Below, in pieces: positions 46,251-54,534 of a stretch of DNA of 64,000 nt. The translations under genes were made by a program, and so were the position numbers. The DNA lies in contig CAIYJU010000163.1 in the NCBI GenBank assembly GCA_903926565.1, positions 1-64,000 of the forward strand. The letters are read 5' to 3'. The first letter of the stretch is position 1. Every line of letters starts with the position of its first letter. The DNA comes from an uncultured Bacteroidales bacterium. Lineage in GTDB: Bacteria > Bacteroidota > Bacteroidia > Bacteroidales > FEN-979. The notes below the pieces were generated by a model, which searched no databases, was not told the origin of the DNA, and worked only from the letters and a program-made list of their open reading frames with translations.

Positions 46251-47573
46251 ATGAAAAAAACAATTCTGCTTTCAGTATTTCTTCTGTGCAATGCATTATT
46301 TTCTTTCGGACAGTGGCCGACCTCTGATTTATCTGAGGCTAAAAAAAACATGGGCACAGCGGTACTTGGTACAAAGGTTTATTATGCAGGAGGGAATAAT
46401 GGAACAAATTCCCTGTCAACCGTAGAAGTTTATGACATCGCAACCGGAACATGCTCTGTTGCCGGCAATTTATCTAATGCCAGGGAGATAATATCAGGGG
46501 TTTCCTGCGGCTCAAAGGTGCTGTTTGCCGGAGGGATGGATTGGAGCACAAACTATGCAACTGTAGATATATTTGATGCCGTGACCCAGTTATGGACCGT
46601 CGAACAACTATCTGTTCCGCGATTTTCGATGGCTGCGGTAAGCCATGACACCAGGGTTATGTTTGCCGGGGGAATTCAGATTTTCACAAATAATTGGAGC
46701 AGCCTGGTAAATATTTTCGATATCCAAACCGGCGGGTGGTCAACAACCAACCTGTCGCAGCCCAGAGAAGGTATTGCGGCCGTAGTTGTGGGAGACCGTG
46801 CGCTCTTTGCCGGCGGGTTTGGATTTGGAATGACGACCAACCGGGTGGACATCTACAACTTTGCCACGAATACCTGGAGTAAGGATTCACTTTCCCTGGC
46901 AAGGGGCTTTGCAAGTGCCACTACCGTGGGCAACAAGGTGATCATTGCAGGCGGCATCACCAGTTTGAATAATACTACCAACAGGGTGGACATTTACGAT
47001 GCATTGACAGGAACATGGGATACTGCAAGTCTTTCCTTTCCCAGGGCTTCACAGGGAAATGCAGCCACCTGCAATGGCAAGGCGTATTTTGCCGGTGGTG
47101 GTGTTTTCATGGGAAGCGGCTATTATTCCCCCTCGGATGTCATTGATATTTATAACCCTGCAAATGACACCTGGACCGTGACGAGCCTAAATGAACCGCT
47201 TTTGGAACATTCAGTTGCCGGGGTCGGAAATTTCATCCTGGTTGCAGGAGGAAAAAATGGCCAGGGAAACTTTGTTTCAACCATTGAAATATTGGATTTT
47301 GTCGGTGGCATTGCCCCTTCATCAAAGGACAATACACTTTTCAGGGTCCATCCGAACCCCAGTTCCGGCAACATCCGCCTGGATTTGCCAAAAGAAAATC
47401 ATCAGAAGCCAATCACAGCAATCGTATACAACTTGCAGGGACAGGTGGTTTTCTCTCAGATAATCGAAACTGCCAACCCCGGGTTGAATATGAATCTGGC
47501 AGATGGCATATACCTGTTGAAAGTCATTTCGGGAACTGCTGCACACACTGAGTTGATTGCAATTCAGAATTAA
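46251..47573 (+). CDS. Secreted kelch-repeat protein with T9SS sorting domain
   Basis: A 440-residue protein from ATG 46251, the start of a clear signal peptide (KKTILLSVFLLCNALFSFG). Seven kelch-like blades of about 47 residues share the pattern GxKVxFAGGxxxxxxxxxVDIYDxxTxTW, giving one complete beta-propeller (about 30-350). The C-terminus is a T9SS type A domain (VHPNPSSGNIRLDLP to ELIAIQN). Kelch propellers usually bind proteins or glycans. A catalytic role is not visible. It is the last of four secreted-protein genes and ends 35 bases before a degenerate receiver gene. Confidence 0.9.
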   Translation: MKKTILLSVFLLCNALFSFGQWPTSDLSEAKKNMGTAVLGTKVYYAGGNNGTNSLSTVEVYDIATGTCSVAGNLSNAREIISGVSCGSKVLFAGGMDWSTNYATVDIFDAVTQLWTVEQLSVPRFSMAAVSHDTRVMFAGGIQIFTNNWSSLVNIFDIQTGGWSTTNLSQPREGIAAVVVGDRALFAGGFGFGMTTNRVDIYNFATNTWSKDSLSLARGFASATTVGNKVIIAGGITSLNNTTNRVDIYDALTGTWDTASLSFPRASQGNAATCNGKAYFAGGGVFMGSGYYSPSDVIDIYNPANDTWTVTSLNEPLLEHSVAGVGNFILVAGGKNGQGNFVSTIEILDFVGGIAPSSKDNTLFRVHPNPSSGNIRLDLPKENHQKPITAIVYNLQGQVVFSQIIETANPGLNMNLADGIYLLKVISGTAAHTELIAIQN

Positions 47574-47608
47574 TCTGCAAATTGTAAAATGCACAATAGA
47601 AACTCAAC

Positions 47609-47977
47609 ATGCTGCGCGTGCTCATCATCGATGATGAATCTGATATCCGGCACACCCTTTCCGATATGATTGCAAGACATTGTCCCCAGATAAGCCTGGT
47701 GGGAACTGTAACTTGCATGGAAGACGGTGTTAATGCCATACGAACAATGCAGCCTGATCTTGTTTTCCTGAACATCGGCAGGAAAAATCAAACAAAAATT
47801 AATCTGCTTTGTGCAGTGAGGACCATCGAATTCAAAGTAATCGCCATATCTGCCTTCGATAAAGCCAGGATCCAGGCATTAAAATTAAGCGGCATCGAAT
47901 ACCTGTTGAAACCCATTGACCCTACGGTGCTGGAAAGCGCGGTAAGACGCATTCAGGCAACTTCAATCAATAACTGA
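47609..47977 (+). CDS. Receiver-only protein lacking the phospho-acceptor Asp
   Basis: A 122-residue protein closely similar in outline to the receiver of the LytTR regulator at 37226. The acidic pair (IDDE) and Lys (LLKPI) are kept. The phospho-acceptor is Asn (N55 in LVFLNIG) where the relative has D55, and the stop follows the receiver with no LytTR domain. It could be a truncated, decaying regulator or a phosphorylation-independent adaptor. The adjacent IS and hyaD remnants favour decay by rearrangement. Confidence 0.8.
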   Translation: MLRVLIIDDESDIRHTLSDMIARHCPQISLVGTVTCMEDGVNAIRTMQPDLVFLNIGRKNQTKINLLCAVRTIEFKVIAISAFDKARIQALKLSGIEYLLKPIDPTVLESAVRRIQATSINN

Positions 47978-48031
47978 GATTGCTGCAATTTTGAGACAAG
48001 GGCATAGAGACCACAACATTGTGTTATTTTC

Positions 48032-48062
48032 AAAAAAAAACCCCCGAAAAAAAATCCGGAGG
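48032..48062 (-). terminator. Rho-independent terminator-like hairpin (- strand)
   Basis: Read on the - strand, CCTCCG and CGGGGG can pair (one G-T) around a T-rich loop, and a run of nine T follows. It lies downstream of the transposase remnant and is probably its original terminator. Confidence 0.5.
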
Positions 48063-48063
48063 C

Positions 48064-48477
48064 TCATGAAGATAATTTCAGGGGGTTATTCCAATTCCTT
48101 GATTGATCTCCGGATAATCTCAAGCGCCTCCTGTTTTCAGCGTTGCAACACCCTGAAAATATTTGTGGATTTTGATGGTTGCCATCTTTGCTAAAGCCTG
48201 TTTTACGCAAATCATCTTCGTTGCTTGCCTCAAAATAAAGCATCGTCGTATCATGAAAAACCACGCTGATATTGCCTTGTAAAACCATTTTTGTGTGGGC
48301 GAAAGCTATCTGTTCAACCTGGGCTTGCAGTTTGCTATTTAGCTTATCTAAAAACCGATAAACCGCATCAATATCAAGCATTACTCCTTGAAAACGGAAC
48401 AAATAATCAATACCCATTTTCAAAAATCATCGCAATAAAATCAAGAGTTTTGGAGCGCTTTTTTTAAAAGTGCGGAA
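48064..48477 (-). pseudogene. IS1634-type transposase remnant, internally deleted and frameshifted
   Basis: On the - strand a 119-codon frame encodes the early part of an IS4/IS1634-like transposase: DIDAVYRFLDKLN, HTKMVLQGNISVVFHDTTMLYFE and DDLRKTGFSKDGNHQNPQI. After this point the frame breaks. A typical transposase C-terminus (EALEIIRRSIKELE, stop at 48086) follows in another frame with no catalytic middle. Upstream of 48423 the sequence RSKTLDFIAMIFENG continues in a third frame. The element has lost most of its length and both ends. It lies exactly between the degenerate receiver and the hyaD fragment, so it probably mediated the rearrangement of the hydrogenase locus. Confidence 0.82.
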
Positions 48478-48482
48478 AACAG

Positions 48483-48578
48483 GAGGATATGGGGCTTGAA
48501 CTTTCTCCGGAAGTGGAGGCTGCAATTCCGGTTGCCATCAGGCATGTAAAGGATATTGCAGAATTCACAAACAATTAA
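48483..48578 (+). pseudogene. 3' fragment of a second hyaD-type maturation protease
   Basis: Thirty-one codons plus stop read EDMGLELSPEVEAAIPVAIR and HVKDIAEFTNN, matching the end of HyaD (QDMGLELSAEVEASIPVAIT, then YVKDIVYRVIN). The DNA match continues about 20 bases past the stop (TTAATGTAAAA, then CAG). No upstream part exists: the transposase remnant begins a few bases away. It converges on hypB, whose stop is 17 bases further. Confidence 0.85.
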
Positions 48579-48594
48579 TGTAAAACGCAGGTAT

Positions 48595-49443
48595 TTATCG
48601 CTGTTTTTCCAGCCAGTCGTACCATCCTTGCATCCCGTCCCCCGTTTTTGCCGACATCAGGATAAATTCAAGGTTCGGGTTTAGTTCCCGGGCATATTTT
48701 ATGGCAGATTCCACGCTGAAATCAACATAAGGCAAAAGGTCGGTTTTATTGATGATGCAGAGGTTGGATGATTGAAACATATAGGGATATTTCATGGGTT
48801 TATCATCACCTTCGGTTACACTGATGACAACCACCCTTTTCTGTTCTCCAAGGTCGAACATTGCCGGGCAAACCAGGTTTCCCACATTTTCAATAAACAG
48901 GATTGCGTCGTTTTCAACCTCCATTTTTTTCAAGGCATTGTGAATCATTTTGGCATCGAGGTGACATCCCGACCCGGTGTTGATCTGGATGGCCGGAGCG
49001 CCTGATTTTTCAATCCGTTCGGCATCCCTCGTGGTTTGTTGATCTCCCTCAATCACGAAGATTTTATGTGCAGAGATCAACTGACGGATTGTTTTTTCAA
49101 GGATGGTGGTTTTTCCTGAACCGGGGGAACTCACCATGTTCAGGGTAAGAACCTGTTTTCCTTCGAAATAACCCCTGTTTCGTTCGGCCAGGCGGTTGTT
49201 CTCCGAGAGGATATCCATATTGAGATTGATCACTTTTTTCTCTTCATGGCCATGGTGATGGGAGTGCCCGTGGGCATGATCATGATCATGGGAGTGACCA
49301 TGGTCATGCAGGTGATCGTGTCCATGATCGTGTCCATGATCGTGTCCATGTGTGTTATGGTGTCCATGGTGATGACCGTGACCATGCTGAGGGTCGTTTA
49401 TCTTAAAATCGTCGGGGTTTCCGCATCCGCATGTTTCGCACAT
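48595..49443 (-). CDS. hypB: Hydrogenase nickel incorporation GTPase, His-rich
   Basis: A 282-residue protein from ATG 49443, which gives the N-terminal MCETCGCG nickel-binding motif. A His-rich segment of about 50 residues follows (about 18-68) and can store nickel or zinc. The GTPase domain has Walker A SPGSGKTT, the ENVGNLVCP metal/switch region (Cys for Ni/Zn) and NKTDLL. With HypA it inserts nickel into the large subunit. It is the last gene of the hyp operon (- strand). Reading further upstream to 49590 would add an unrelated extension. Confidence 0.96.
   Translation of the reverse strand: MCETCGCGNPDDFKINDPQHGHGHHHGHHNTHGHDHGHDHGHDHLHDHGHSHDHDHAHGHSHHHGHEEKKVINLNMDILSENNRLAERNRGYFEGKQVLTLNMVSSPGSGKTTILEKTIRQLISAHKIFVIEGDQQTTRDAERIEKSGAPAIQINTGSGCHLDAKMIHNALKKMEVENDAILFIENVGNLVCPAMFDLGEQKRVVVISVTEGDDKPMKYPYMFQSSNLCIINKTDLLPYVDFSVESAIKYARELNPNLEFILMSAKTGDGMQGWYDWLEKQR
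49255..49400 (-). repeat. Low-complexity His/Asp codon repeats in hypB
   Basis: Repeated CATGATCATGG- and CCATGATCGTGT-type 12-base units encode HGHDHGHD runs. The near-identical tandem copies suggest slippage-prone growth of the metal-binding tract. Confidence 0.75.
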
Positions 49444-49520
49444 AATAGATGATTTATTAGTTATAAAAATGTCTGCCTGTGATTGAATATGCCTTGTTGA
49501 AAATACTGATTCATAAGTGT

Positions 49521-49862
49521 TTATACGGTAACCAGTGACAAGACCCTGAACTCCTGCCCACCAGATATTTCCGCCGGAAAACAATTGCATTCCGGGCAGG
49601 TATCAAGCCTGTGTTTCATCTCAAATTCCACGCTGCATGCGCTGCATTTACCAGTTCCCGGAGTATGGACCATTTTAATTATGGCCTCTTCAAGTAAGGT
49701 GTTTTTTACAAGGAGTTCCAGTGCTGAAAGAAAGGCATCTGCCTCAACACCGCAGAGACTGCCCACTTCTATCTCAATTTCGTGAATGGCAGAAACATTG
49801 CTTTTCCGCGCTTCACGTTGTACCAGTTCAATAACCTCCATGGCCAGGGAAAGTTCATGCAT
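49521..49862 (-). CDS. hypA: Hydrogenase nickel metallochaperone
   Basis: A 113-residue protein. ATG 49862 is chosen because HypA must begin with MHE, whose His2 binds nickel. A start at 49898 would hide it. The zinc site is formed by two CxxC pairs (CSAC, CPEC) in the C-terminal half. It works with HypB in nickel delivery. It lies 10 bases after hypE and 77 before hypB. Confidence 0.96.
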   Translation of the reverse strand: MHELSLAMEVIELVQREARKSNVSAIHEIEIEVGSLCGVEADAFLSALELLVKNTLLEEAIIKMVHTPGTGKCSACSVEFEMKHRLDTCPECNCFPAEISGGQEFRVLSLVTV

Positions 49863-49872
49863 CAGCTTAAGT

Positions 49873-50895
49873 TTAACAGATTCGTGGAAGAGGGTCACCG
49901 GTGAGCATATCGATGATCCGTTTGCCTCCTGTTCCGGTTTTCAACACCACCTTTCCCGGGTGATCAGTCACAACATGCCCGATAATGGCACTCTCCTTTC
50001 CCAGGGGATGACTTTTCATGATATTGAGCAGATGCAGGCTTTCGGCTTCGGACGTCACGACCAGAACCTTCCCTTCATTGGCAATGTGGAGCGGGTCAAA
50101 CCCGAGAATCTCGCACATGGCGCTCACACCTTTGCTTACCGGCAAATCCTGCTCATTTACTTCAATTCCGAGGGTTGTTTTTGCTGCAAGCTCATTGAGA
50201 ACTGTTGCCACCCCGCCCCGTGTCGGATCCCGCATGAATTTTATCTCACCCGACTGATCAAGCATGCTCCGGATCAAATGGTTCAGGGAGGCGCAATCGG
50301 AGGATATTGTTGATTTGAAATTAAACGATTCACGGGCACTCATCACCGCCATGCCATGATCGCCGATGGTACCGTTGATGATGATGACATCCCCCGGCTG
50401 GATGTTCTGTGCCTTTGCAACCAACTGATCCTCTTTTCTGACGGTGCCAATCCCTGCAGTATTAATGAATAATTTGTCGCATTTGCCTTTATTAACCACC
50501 TTGGTATCACCGGTAACGATTTTCACGCCTGCATACCGGGCTTCATCTGCGAGGGATTTTACGATCAGCTCCAGTTCCCCGATTGGAAATCCCTCCTCAA
50601 TGATGAATGAAACGCTCAGATAGAGCGGCACAGCTCCGGAAACAGCCAGGTCGTTCACTGTGCCGCATACGGCCAGTTTACCGATGTTCCCCCCGGGAAA
50701 AAAGAGCGGGTCGATCACAAACGAGTCGGTGGTAAAAGCCAGGAAAGGAGCATCGACCGGCAGAATGGCTGCATCTGTCTGTTCTTCCAGGATCTCATTT
50801 CCAAAATGTTTAAGGAACAGGTTTTCAATCAGATTGTGCATCATGCGGCCGCCATTGCCATGGCTCAGCAATATTTTTTCGCTCTTCAGGTTCAT
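49873..50895 (-). CDS. hypE: Carbamoyl-dehydratase of CN ligand synthesis
   Basis: A 340-residue PurM/AIR-synthase-like ATPase. HypE takes the carbamoyl group from HypF on its C-terminal Cys and dehydrates it to a thiocyanate for the Fe(CN)2CO centre. The C-terminal PRIC tail with the reactive Cys is intact, as are LSHGNGG, TDSFVIDPLFFPGGNIGKLA and the GTVNDLAVSGA block. Its ATG overlaps the hypD stop by four bases (ATGA). Confidence 0.97.
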   Translation of the reverse strand: MNLKSEKILLSHGNGGRMMHNLIENLFLKHFGNEILEEQTDAAILPVDAPFLAFTTDSFVIDPLFFPGGNIGKLAVCGTVNDLAVSGAVPLYLSVSFIIEEGFPIGELELIVKSLADEARYAGVKIVTGDTKVVNKGKCDKLFINTAGIGTVRKEDQLVAKAQNIQPGDVIIINGTIGDHGMAVMSARESFNFKSTISSDCASLNHLIRSMLDQSGEIKFMRDPTRGGVATVLNELAAKTTLGIEVNEQDLPVSKGVSAMCEILGFDPLHIANEGKVLVVTSEAESLHLLNIMKSHPLGKESAIIGHVVTDHPGKVVLKTGTGGKRIIDMLTGDPLPRIC

Positions 50896-51971
50896 GACCG
50901 GTATTTATAATATGTTGCACATGTTCCCTCCCCCGAAACCATACATGCCCCAACCGGATCTGACGGAGTGCAGGCGGTAGCAAACAATTTGCAATCGTTG
51001 GGTGTTTTCAGCCCCCTCAGAACTGACCCGCAGATACAACCCTTCGGATCGGGTGGTACAGGAACATTAAGAGGGTATTTCGTCCCGGCATCATATTCCG
51101 AGAACTCCTTAGTGATTTTCAGTCCGCTGGAGGGGATTACACCCAGTCCGCGCCAGGTGTCGTCCTGTAATTCAAAAGCCTGGGCAAGCAGTCCGCGTGC
51201 AATGAGGTTCCCTTCCGGATGAACAATCCGCTTATATTGGATTTCAACTTTTGGAGCAGATGCCTCAAATTGTCTGACCAGCATCAGTATGGACTGCATC
51301 ATGTCAACCGGTTCGAAGCCGGATACAACCACTCCCAACCCATGTTTCCCTGCAAGTTCATTGTAGATGGAGGTGCCAGTGATTGCGCTGACATGGCCCG
51401 GTGCGATGAATCCATCAATTTTTACCCCTTCAATAACCAGCGCCTTCATCACCGGAGGCATGATTTTATGCGCACTCAGCACGAAAAAATTGTCAATGCC
51501 CTCTTTTTTTGCCCGGATAATCGCAGCTGCTGTAGCCGGAGACGTGGTTTCAAAACCGATGCCCAGGAAAAATACCGGATTTGCAGGATTGTTTTTTGCA
51601 ATTTCAAGAACTTCAAGGACTGAATAGATGATCCGTATATCGGCTCCGTTGGCCTTCTCTTTTTCAAGAGAGGTTGCTGAACCCGGAACACGGATCAGAT
51701 CACCATAAGTGGTAATGATGGCACCGGGTATTTTACTGTATGCAATGGCTGTATCAATGAAATGCTGGCCGGAGACACATACGGGGCAACCGGGACCGGA
51801 GAGCAGGTGTATGTTGGCTGGCAGCAGGGAGTGAAGGCCGAACCGGTGAATTGCCATGGTGTGGCCGCCGCAGACTTCCATCAGGGTAATCTCTTTTTTG
51901 GAACTCCTTTTAATCTCCTCTGAGACAGCAAGGATCAGATCTTTTTTTCGGTATTCGTCGATGTATTGCAT
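50892..51971 (-). CDS. hypD: Hydrogenase Fe-centre assembly scaffold, Fe-S protein
   Basis: A 359-residue protein with the conserved redox and iron-binding motifs MEVCGGHTM, GPGCPVC and the C-terminal cysteine set CICGSVLRG...DCKLF...CTPSDPVGACMVS...GTC that holds a [4Fe-4S] cluster. With HypC it forms the scaffold on which Fe(CN)2CO is built. It lies 39 bases downstream of hypC and overlaps hypE by four bases. Confidence 0.97.
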   Translation of the reverse strand: MQYIDEYRKKDLILAVSEEIKRSSKKEITLMEVCGGHTMAIHRFGLHSLLPANIHLLSGPGCPVCVSGQHFIDTAIAYSKIPGAIITTYGDLIRVPGSATSLEKEKANGADIRIIYSVLEVLEIAKNNPANPVFFLGIGFETTSPATAAAIIRAKKEGIDNFFVLSAHKIMPPVMKALVIEGVKIDGFIAPGHVSAITGTSIYNELAGKHGLGVVVSGFEPVDMMQSILMLVRQFEASAPKVEIQYKRIVHPEGNLIARGLLAQAFELQDDTWRGLGVIPSSGLKITKEFSEYDAGTKYPLNVPVPPDPKGCICGSVLRGLKTPNDCKLFATACTPSDPVGACMVSGEGTCATYYKYRS

Positions 51972-52010
51972 GGGCCGGTTTTATTACTTCTCACCCCGTC
52001 AGGGTCCATT

Positions 52011-52235
52011 TTACTGCGGACTGTTATCAGCAATTTCATTCAGGAGCCGCAAGGTTTCTGCTGCTTCATCTGCATCCACTTTCTCGATGGCGAACCCGGC
52101 ATGAAGCATGATAAAATCACCCGGCTTTACATCGTCAAGCAGCATCAGGCTTGCTTTGTATTCAACGTCTTCGATAGTTACCAGGGCATTTGACCCCTCT
52201 ATGCTGATCACCTTTGCAGGTATGGCTAAACACAT
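52011..52235 (-). CDS. hypC: Hydrogenase assembly chaperone
   Basis: A 74-residue HypC/HupF-type protein starting MCLAIPAKV, where Cys2 carries the Fe(CN)2CO unit with HypD. The DVKPGDFIMLHAGFAIEKV segment is typical. It overlaps the hypF 3' end by 10 bases, so the genes are translationally coupled. Confidence 0.97.
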   Translation of the reverse strand: MCLAIPAKVISIEGSNALVTIEDVEYKASLMLLDDVKPGDFIMLHAGFAIEKVDADEAAETLRLLNEIADNSPQ

Positions 52236-54502
52236 TTCAATTCCCTCCTTTTTGATGCAACTGCCAGTTGTCCCAGTGCGATTCCTCCATCGTTGCAGGG
52301 AACAGCAGCATGGGTATAAACGATAAAATGATGCTCATTCAGCAAGGAGATCGTCCTTTCAAGCAGGTATTTATTCTGAAAAACCCCTCCGGAAAGTACG
52401 ACTTTATCTATCCCTTCCGCACTGCGAATCATATTTACTGCTTCAAAGATAACAGAAATTATGGTATTGTGGAACTTTGATGCAATTATTGTGGGGTGTA
52501 CTTCCAGCATAAGATCATCCACGATTCCCCTGATAACCGGTCCGAAACAGATGGTCTGGCCTATATCAAATGGATAGGACTCTTTACAATTTTCAAGAAC
52601 CAATGACTCAAGGCGCATAGGGCCCTCTGCCTGGAACGACGCCACCTGGCATAAACCCAGGAGTGAGGCAACAGCGTCAAACAGCCTGCCGGCGCCGGAG
52701 GTCAGCGGACAATTGATCTTTTTGTCGATCATGTTGACAAGGAGTTGAATTTTTTCAGAATCCAATTCCTTGTATAAAGGAAGTTTAAGGGTGGTGAAAT
52801 CTTTTCCATATACATGATAGAGCCATGAAACCGCCATTCGCCAGGGTTCTTCTGCTGCCATGTCGCCTCCCGGCAAGGGGATGTACTCGAAATGGTTCAT
52901 CCTGGTATAATCATTGAGATCGCATAAAAAGAATTCTGCTCCCCAGATATTCCCGTCGTCGCCATACCCGGTGCCATCGAGTGCTACACCTATGACCATT
53001 TCATCCAGGTTATGCTCTGCCATGCAGGATGCAATATGCGCATGGTGATGCTGTACGGCAACAACTGGCATGTGACCGAAATTCTGAGCTGTCCGGGTGG
53101 AGATATAGTCCGGGTGTAAATCTACTGCGAGTAACGAAGGTTTGACCCGAAACAACTTCAGGAACCGGGAGATCGTCTCTTCATAAAATTGTGTGGTTTC
53201 ATATCCTTTGAGATCACCGATGTGCTGACTTAAAAAAGCTTTCCGCCCCTTGCCAATGCAAAAGCAATTGGTCAGCTCGGCCCCGAAGGCAAGGATGCCA
53301 TCTGTATTCAGCCTGGTTCTGACAGGGGCAGGGACATACCCGCGTGAGCGGCGCAGGATCCGTTCTTTACCAGCAATGATTCGGACAATCGAGTCGTCTG
53401 TCCGGTTAAATATACCACGGTTGTGCAAGAGGATGGCCTCAACGGAAGCGGAAAATTGTGATATTGCTTCCTGGTTTTCGGTCAGGATCGGCTCACTGCT
53501 GAAATTTCCGCTGGTAAGCACGATGGCAGCGGTTTGCAGCTGCTGAAAAAGCAGGTAGTGAATCGGCATATAGGGCAACATGACCCCGATCAGATTGAGT
53601 CCGGAATTGATGCTTTTAGCCGGTACAGGCTGGTTGGCAAGCCGTTTCATCTCAAGTAAGACAATCGGCCGGCGCCAGGATAACAAGGATTGTTCCTCAG
53701 TAACATCGGTAACTGCATACCGCCTCAGCGCTTCAATATCGCGGAACATCACGGCAAATGGTTTTCCATCGCGCTTTTTAATATTCCTGATTTTTTCGAC
53801 TGCATCCTCGTTGAAGGCATCACAAGCCAGGTGCATGCCCCCGAGTCCTTTCACGAGCAACACTCCGCCATTCATGATGGTTTGGGCGATGTTGCTTACG
53901 ATGAAACCGGATGATTCGCTGATCTTCTTCCCCCGGGCAAACAATTCATAAGCCGGGCCACAGTGTTCGCAGGCAACAGGTTGTGCATGAAACCTTCTGT
54001 CGTGGAGATTTTCGTATTCCATCCTGCAATCATGGCACATCGGGAACTCCTGCATGGTTGTTTTGGCCCTGTCATAGGGAAGATCGCGGATGATGGTAAA
54101 CCGCGGACCGCAATTGGTGCAGTTTACGAAGGCATAATTCAGACGGTTTCCGGCAATGGCAATATCTTCCATACATTCATGGCAAACTGCAATATCCGGG
54201 CTGATTTCAGTTATTTCATCGGAAATGTCATTGCTTTTCAGGATCACAAATCCTGTAAAGGCCTCGTATGAAATCTCTTCAGGGGTGATTTTCTCAATCA
54301 TGGCTGCAAGGGGAGTCTCCTTTTCAAGTGATTCCAGAAAAAGATCTATGGCCTCTTTATTCCCGCTGACCCTGATCAGGACATTTTCATTGGTGTTCAA
54401 CACCCAGCCATTCAGTCCATGGTTTATGGCCATGCGGTAAACGAACGGCCTGAATCCGACTCCCTGAACCAGGCCAGTAACAGTTATTTGCAGTGTTTTG
54501 AT
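52226..54502 (-). CDS. hypF: Carbamoyltransferase of CN ligand synthesis; noncanonical start
   Basis: About 758 residues. The domains are in the normal order: an acylphosphatase domain (1-90), two zinc-finger-like regions (CHEC/CTNC and CHDC/CEHC), a YrdC-like domain, and a Kae1-like carbamoyltransferase part with HHHAHIASCMAEH and GVALDGTGYG. The first ATG (54433) would cut off the acylphosphatase core. The same frame continues upstream and encodes KTLQITVTGLVQGVGFRPFV, the diagnostic motif with catalytic Arg. No in-frame ATG, GTG or TTG is present, so ATC at 54502 (or a nearby CTG/ATA) is proposed. First hyp gene, behind the DUF4197 gene on the same strand. Confidence 0.9.
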   Translation of the reverse strand: MKTLQITVTGLVQGVGFRPFVYRMAINHGLNGWVLNTNENVLIRVSGNKEAIDLFLESLEKETPLAAMIEKITPEEISYEAFTGFVILKSNDISDEITEISPDIAVCHECMEDIAIAGNRLNYAFVNCTNCGPRFTIIRDLPYDRAKTTMQEFPMCHDCRMEYENLHDRRFHAQPVACEHCGPAYELFARGKKISESSGFIVSNIAQTIMNGGVLLVKGLGGMHLACDAFNEDAVEKIRNIKKRDGKPFAVMFRDIEALRRYAVTDVTEEQSLLSWRRPIVLLEMKRLANQPVPAKSINSGLNLIGVMLPYMPIHYLLFQQLQTAAIVLTSGNFSSEPILTENQEAISQFSASVEAILLHNRGIFNRTDDSIVRIIAGKERILRRSRGYVPAPVRTRLNTDGILAFGAELTNCFCIGKGRKAFLSQHIGDLKGYETTQFYEETISRFLKLFRVKPSLLAVDLHPDYISTRTAQNFGHMPVVAVQHHHAHIASCMAEHNLDEMVIGVALDGTGYGDDGNIWGAEFFLCDLNDYTRMNHFEYIPLPGGDMAAEEPWRMAVSWLYHVYGKDFTTLKLPLYKELDSEKIQLLVNMIDKKINCPLTSGAGRLFDAVASLLGLCQVASFQAEGPMRLESLVLENCKESYPFDIGQTICFGPVIRGIVDDLMLEVHPTIIASKFHNTIISVIFEAVNMIRSAEGIDKVVLSGGVFQNKYLLERTISLLNEHHFIVYTHAAVPCNDGGIALGQLAVASKRRELKCV

Positions 54503-54534
54503 GGTGGAATTCCCGGATGATAAGAATGGATAGA

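Noticed and set aside
49246-49452. 68-codon + strand frame opposite the His-rich hypB segment
   Set aside because: It exists only because the low-complexity His codons are open on both strands.
49443-49590. Longer hypB N-terminus starting at 49590
   Set aside because: The extension has no HypB homology and hides the MCETCGCG nickel motif that should be at the N-terminus.
54156-54440. 94-codon + strand frame opposite hypF
   Set aside because: It is antisense to the HypF acylphosphatase/zinc-finger region, which is well conserved.
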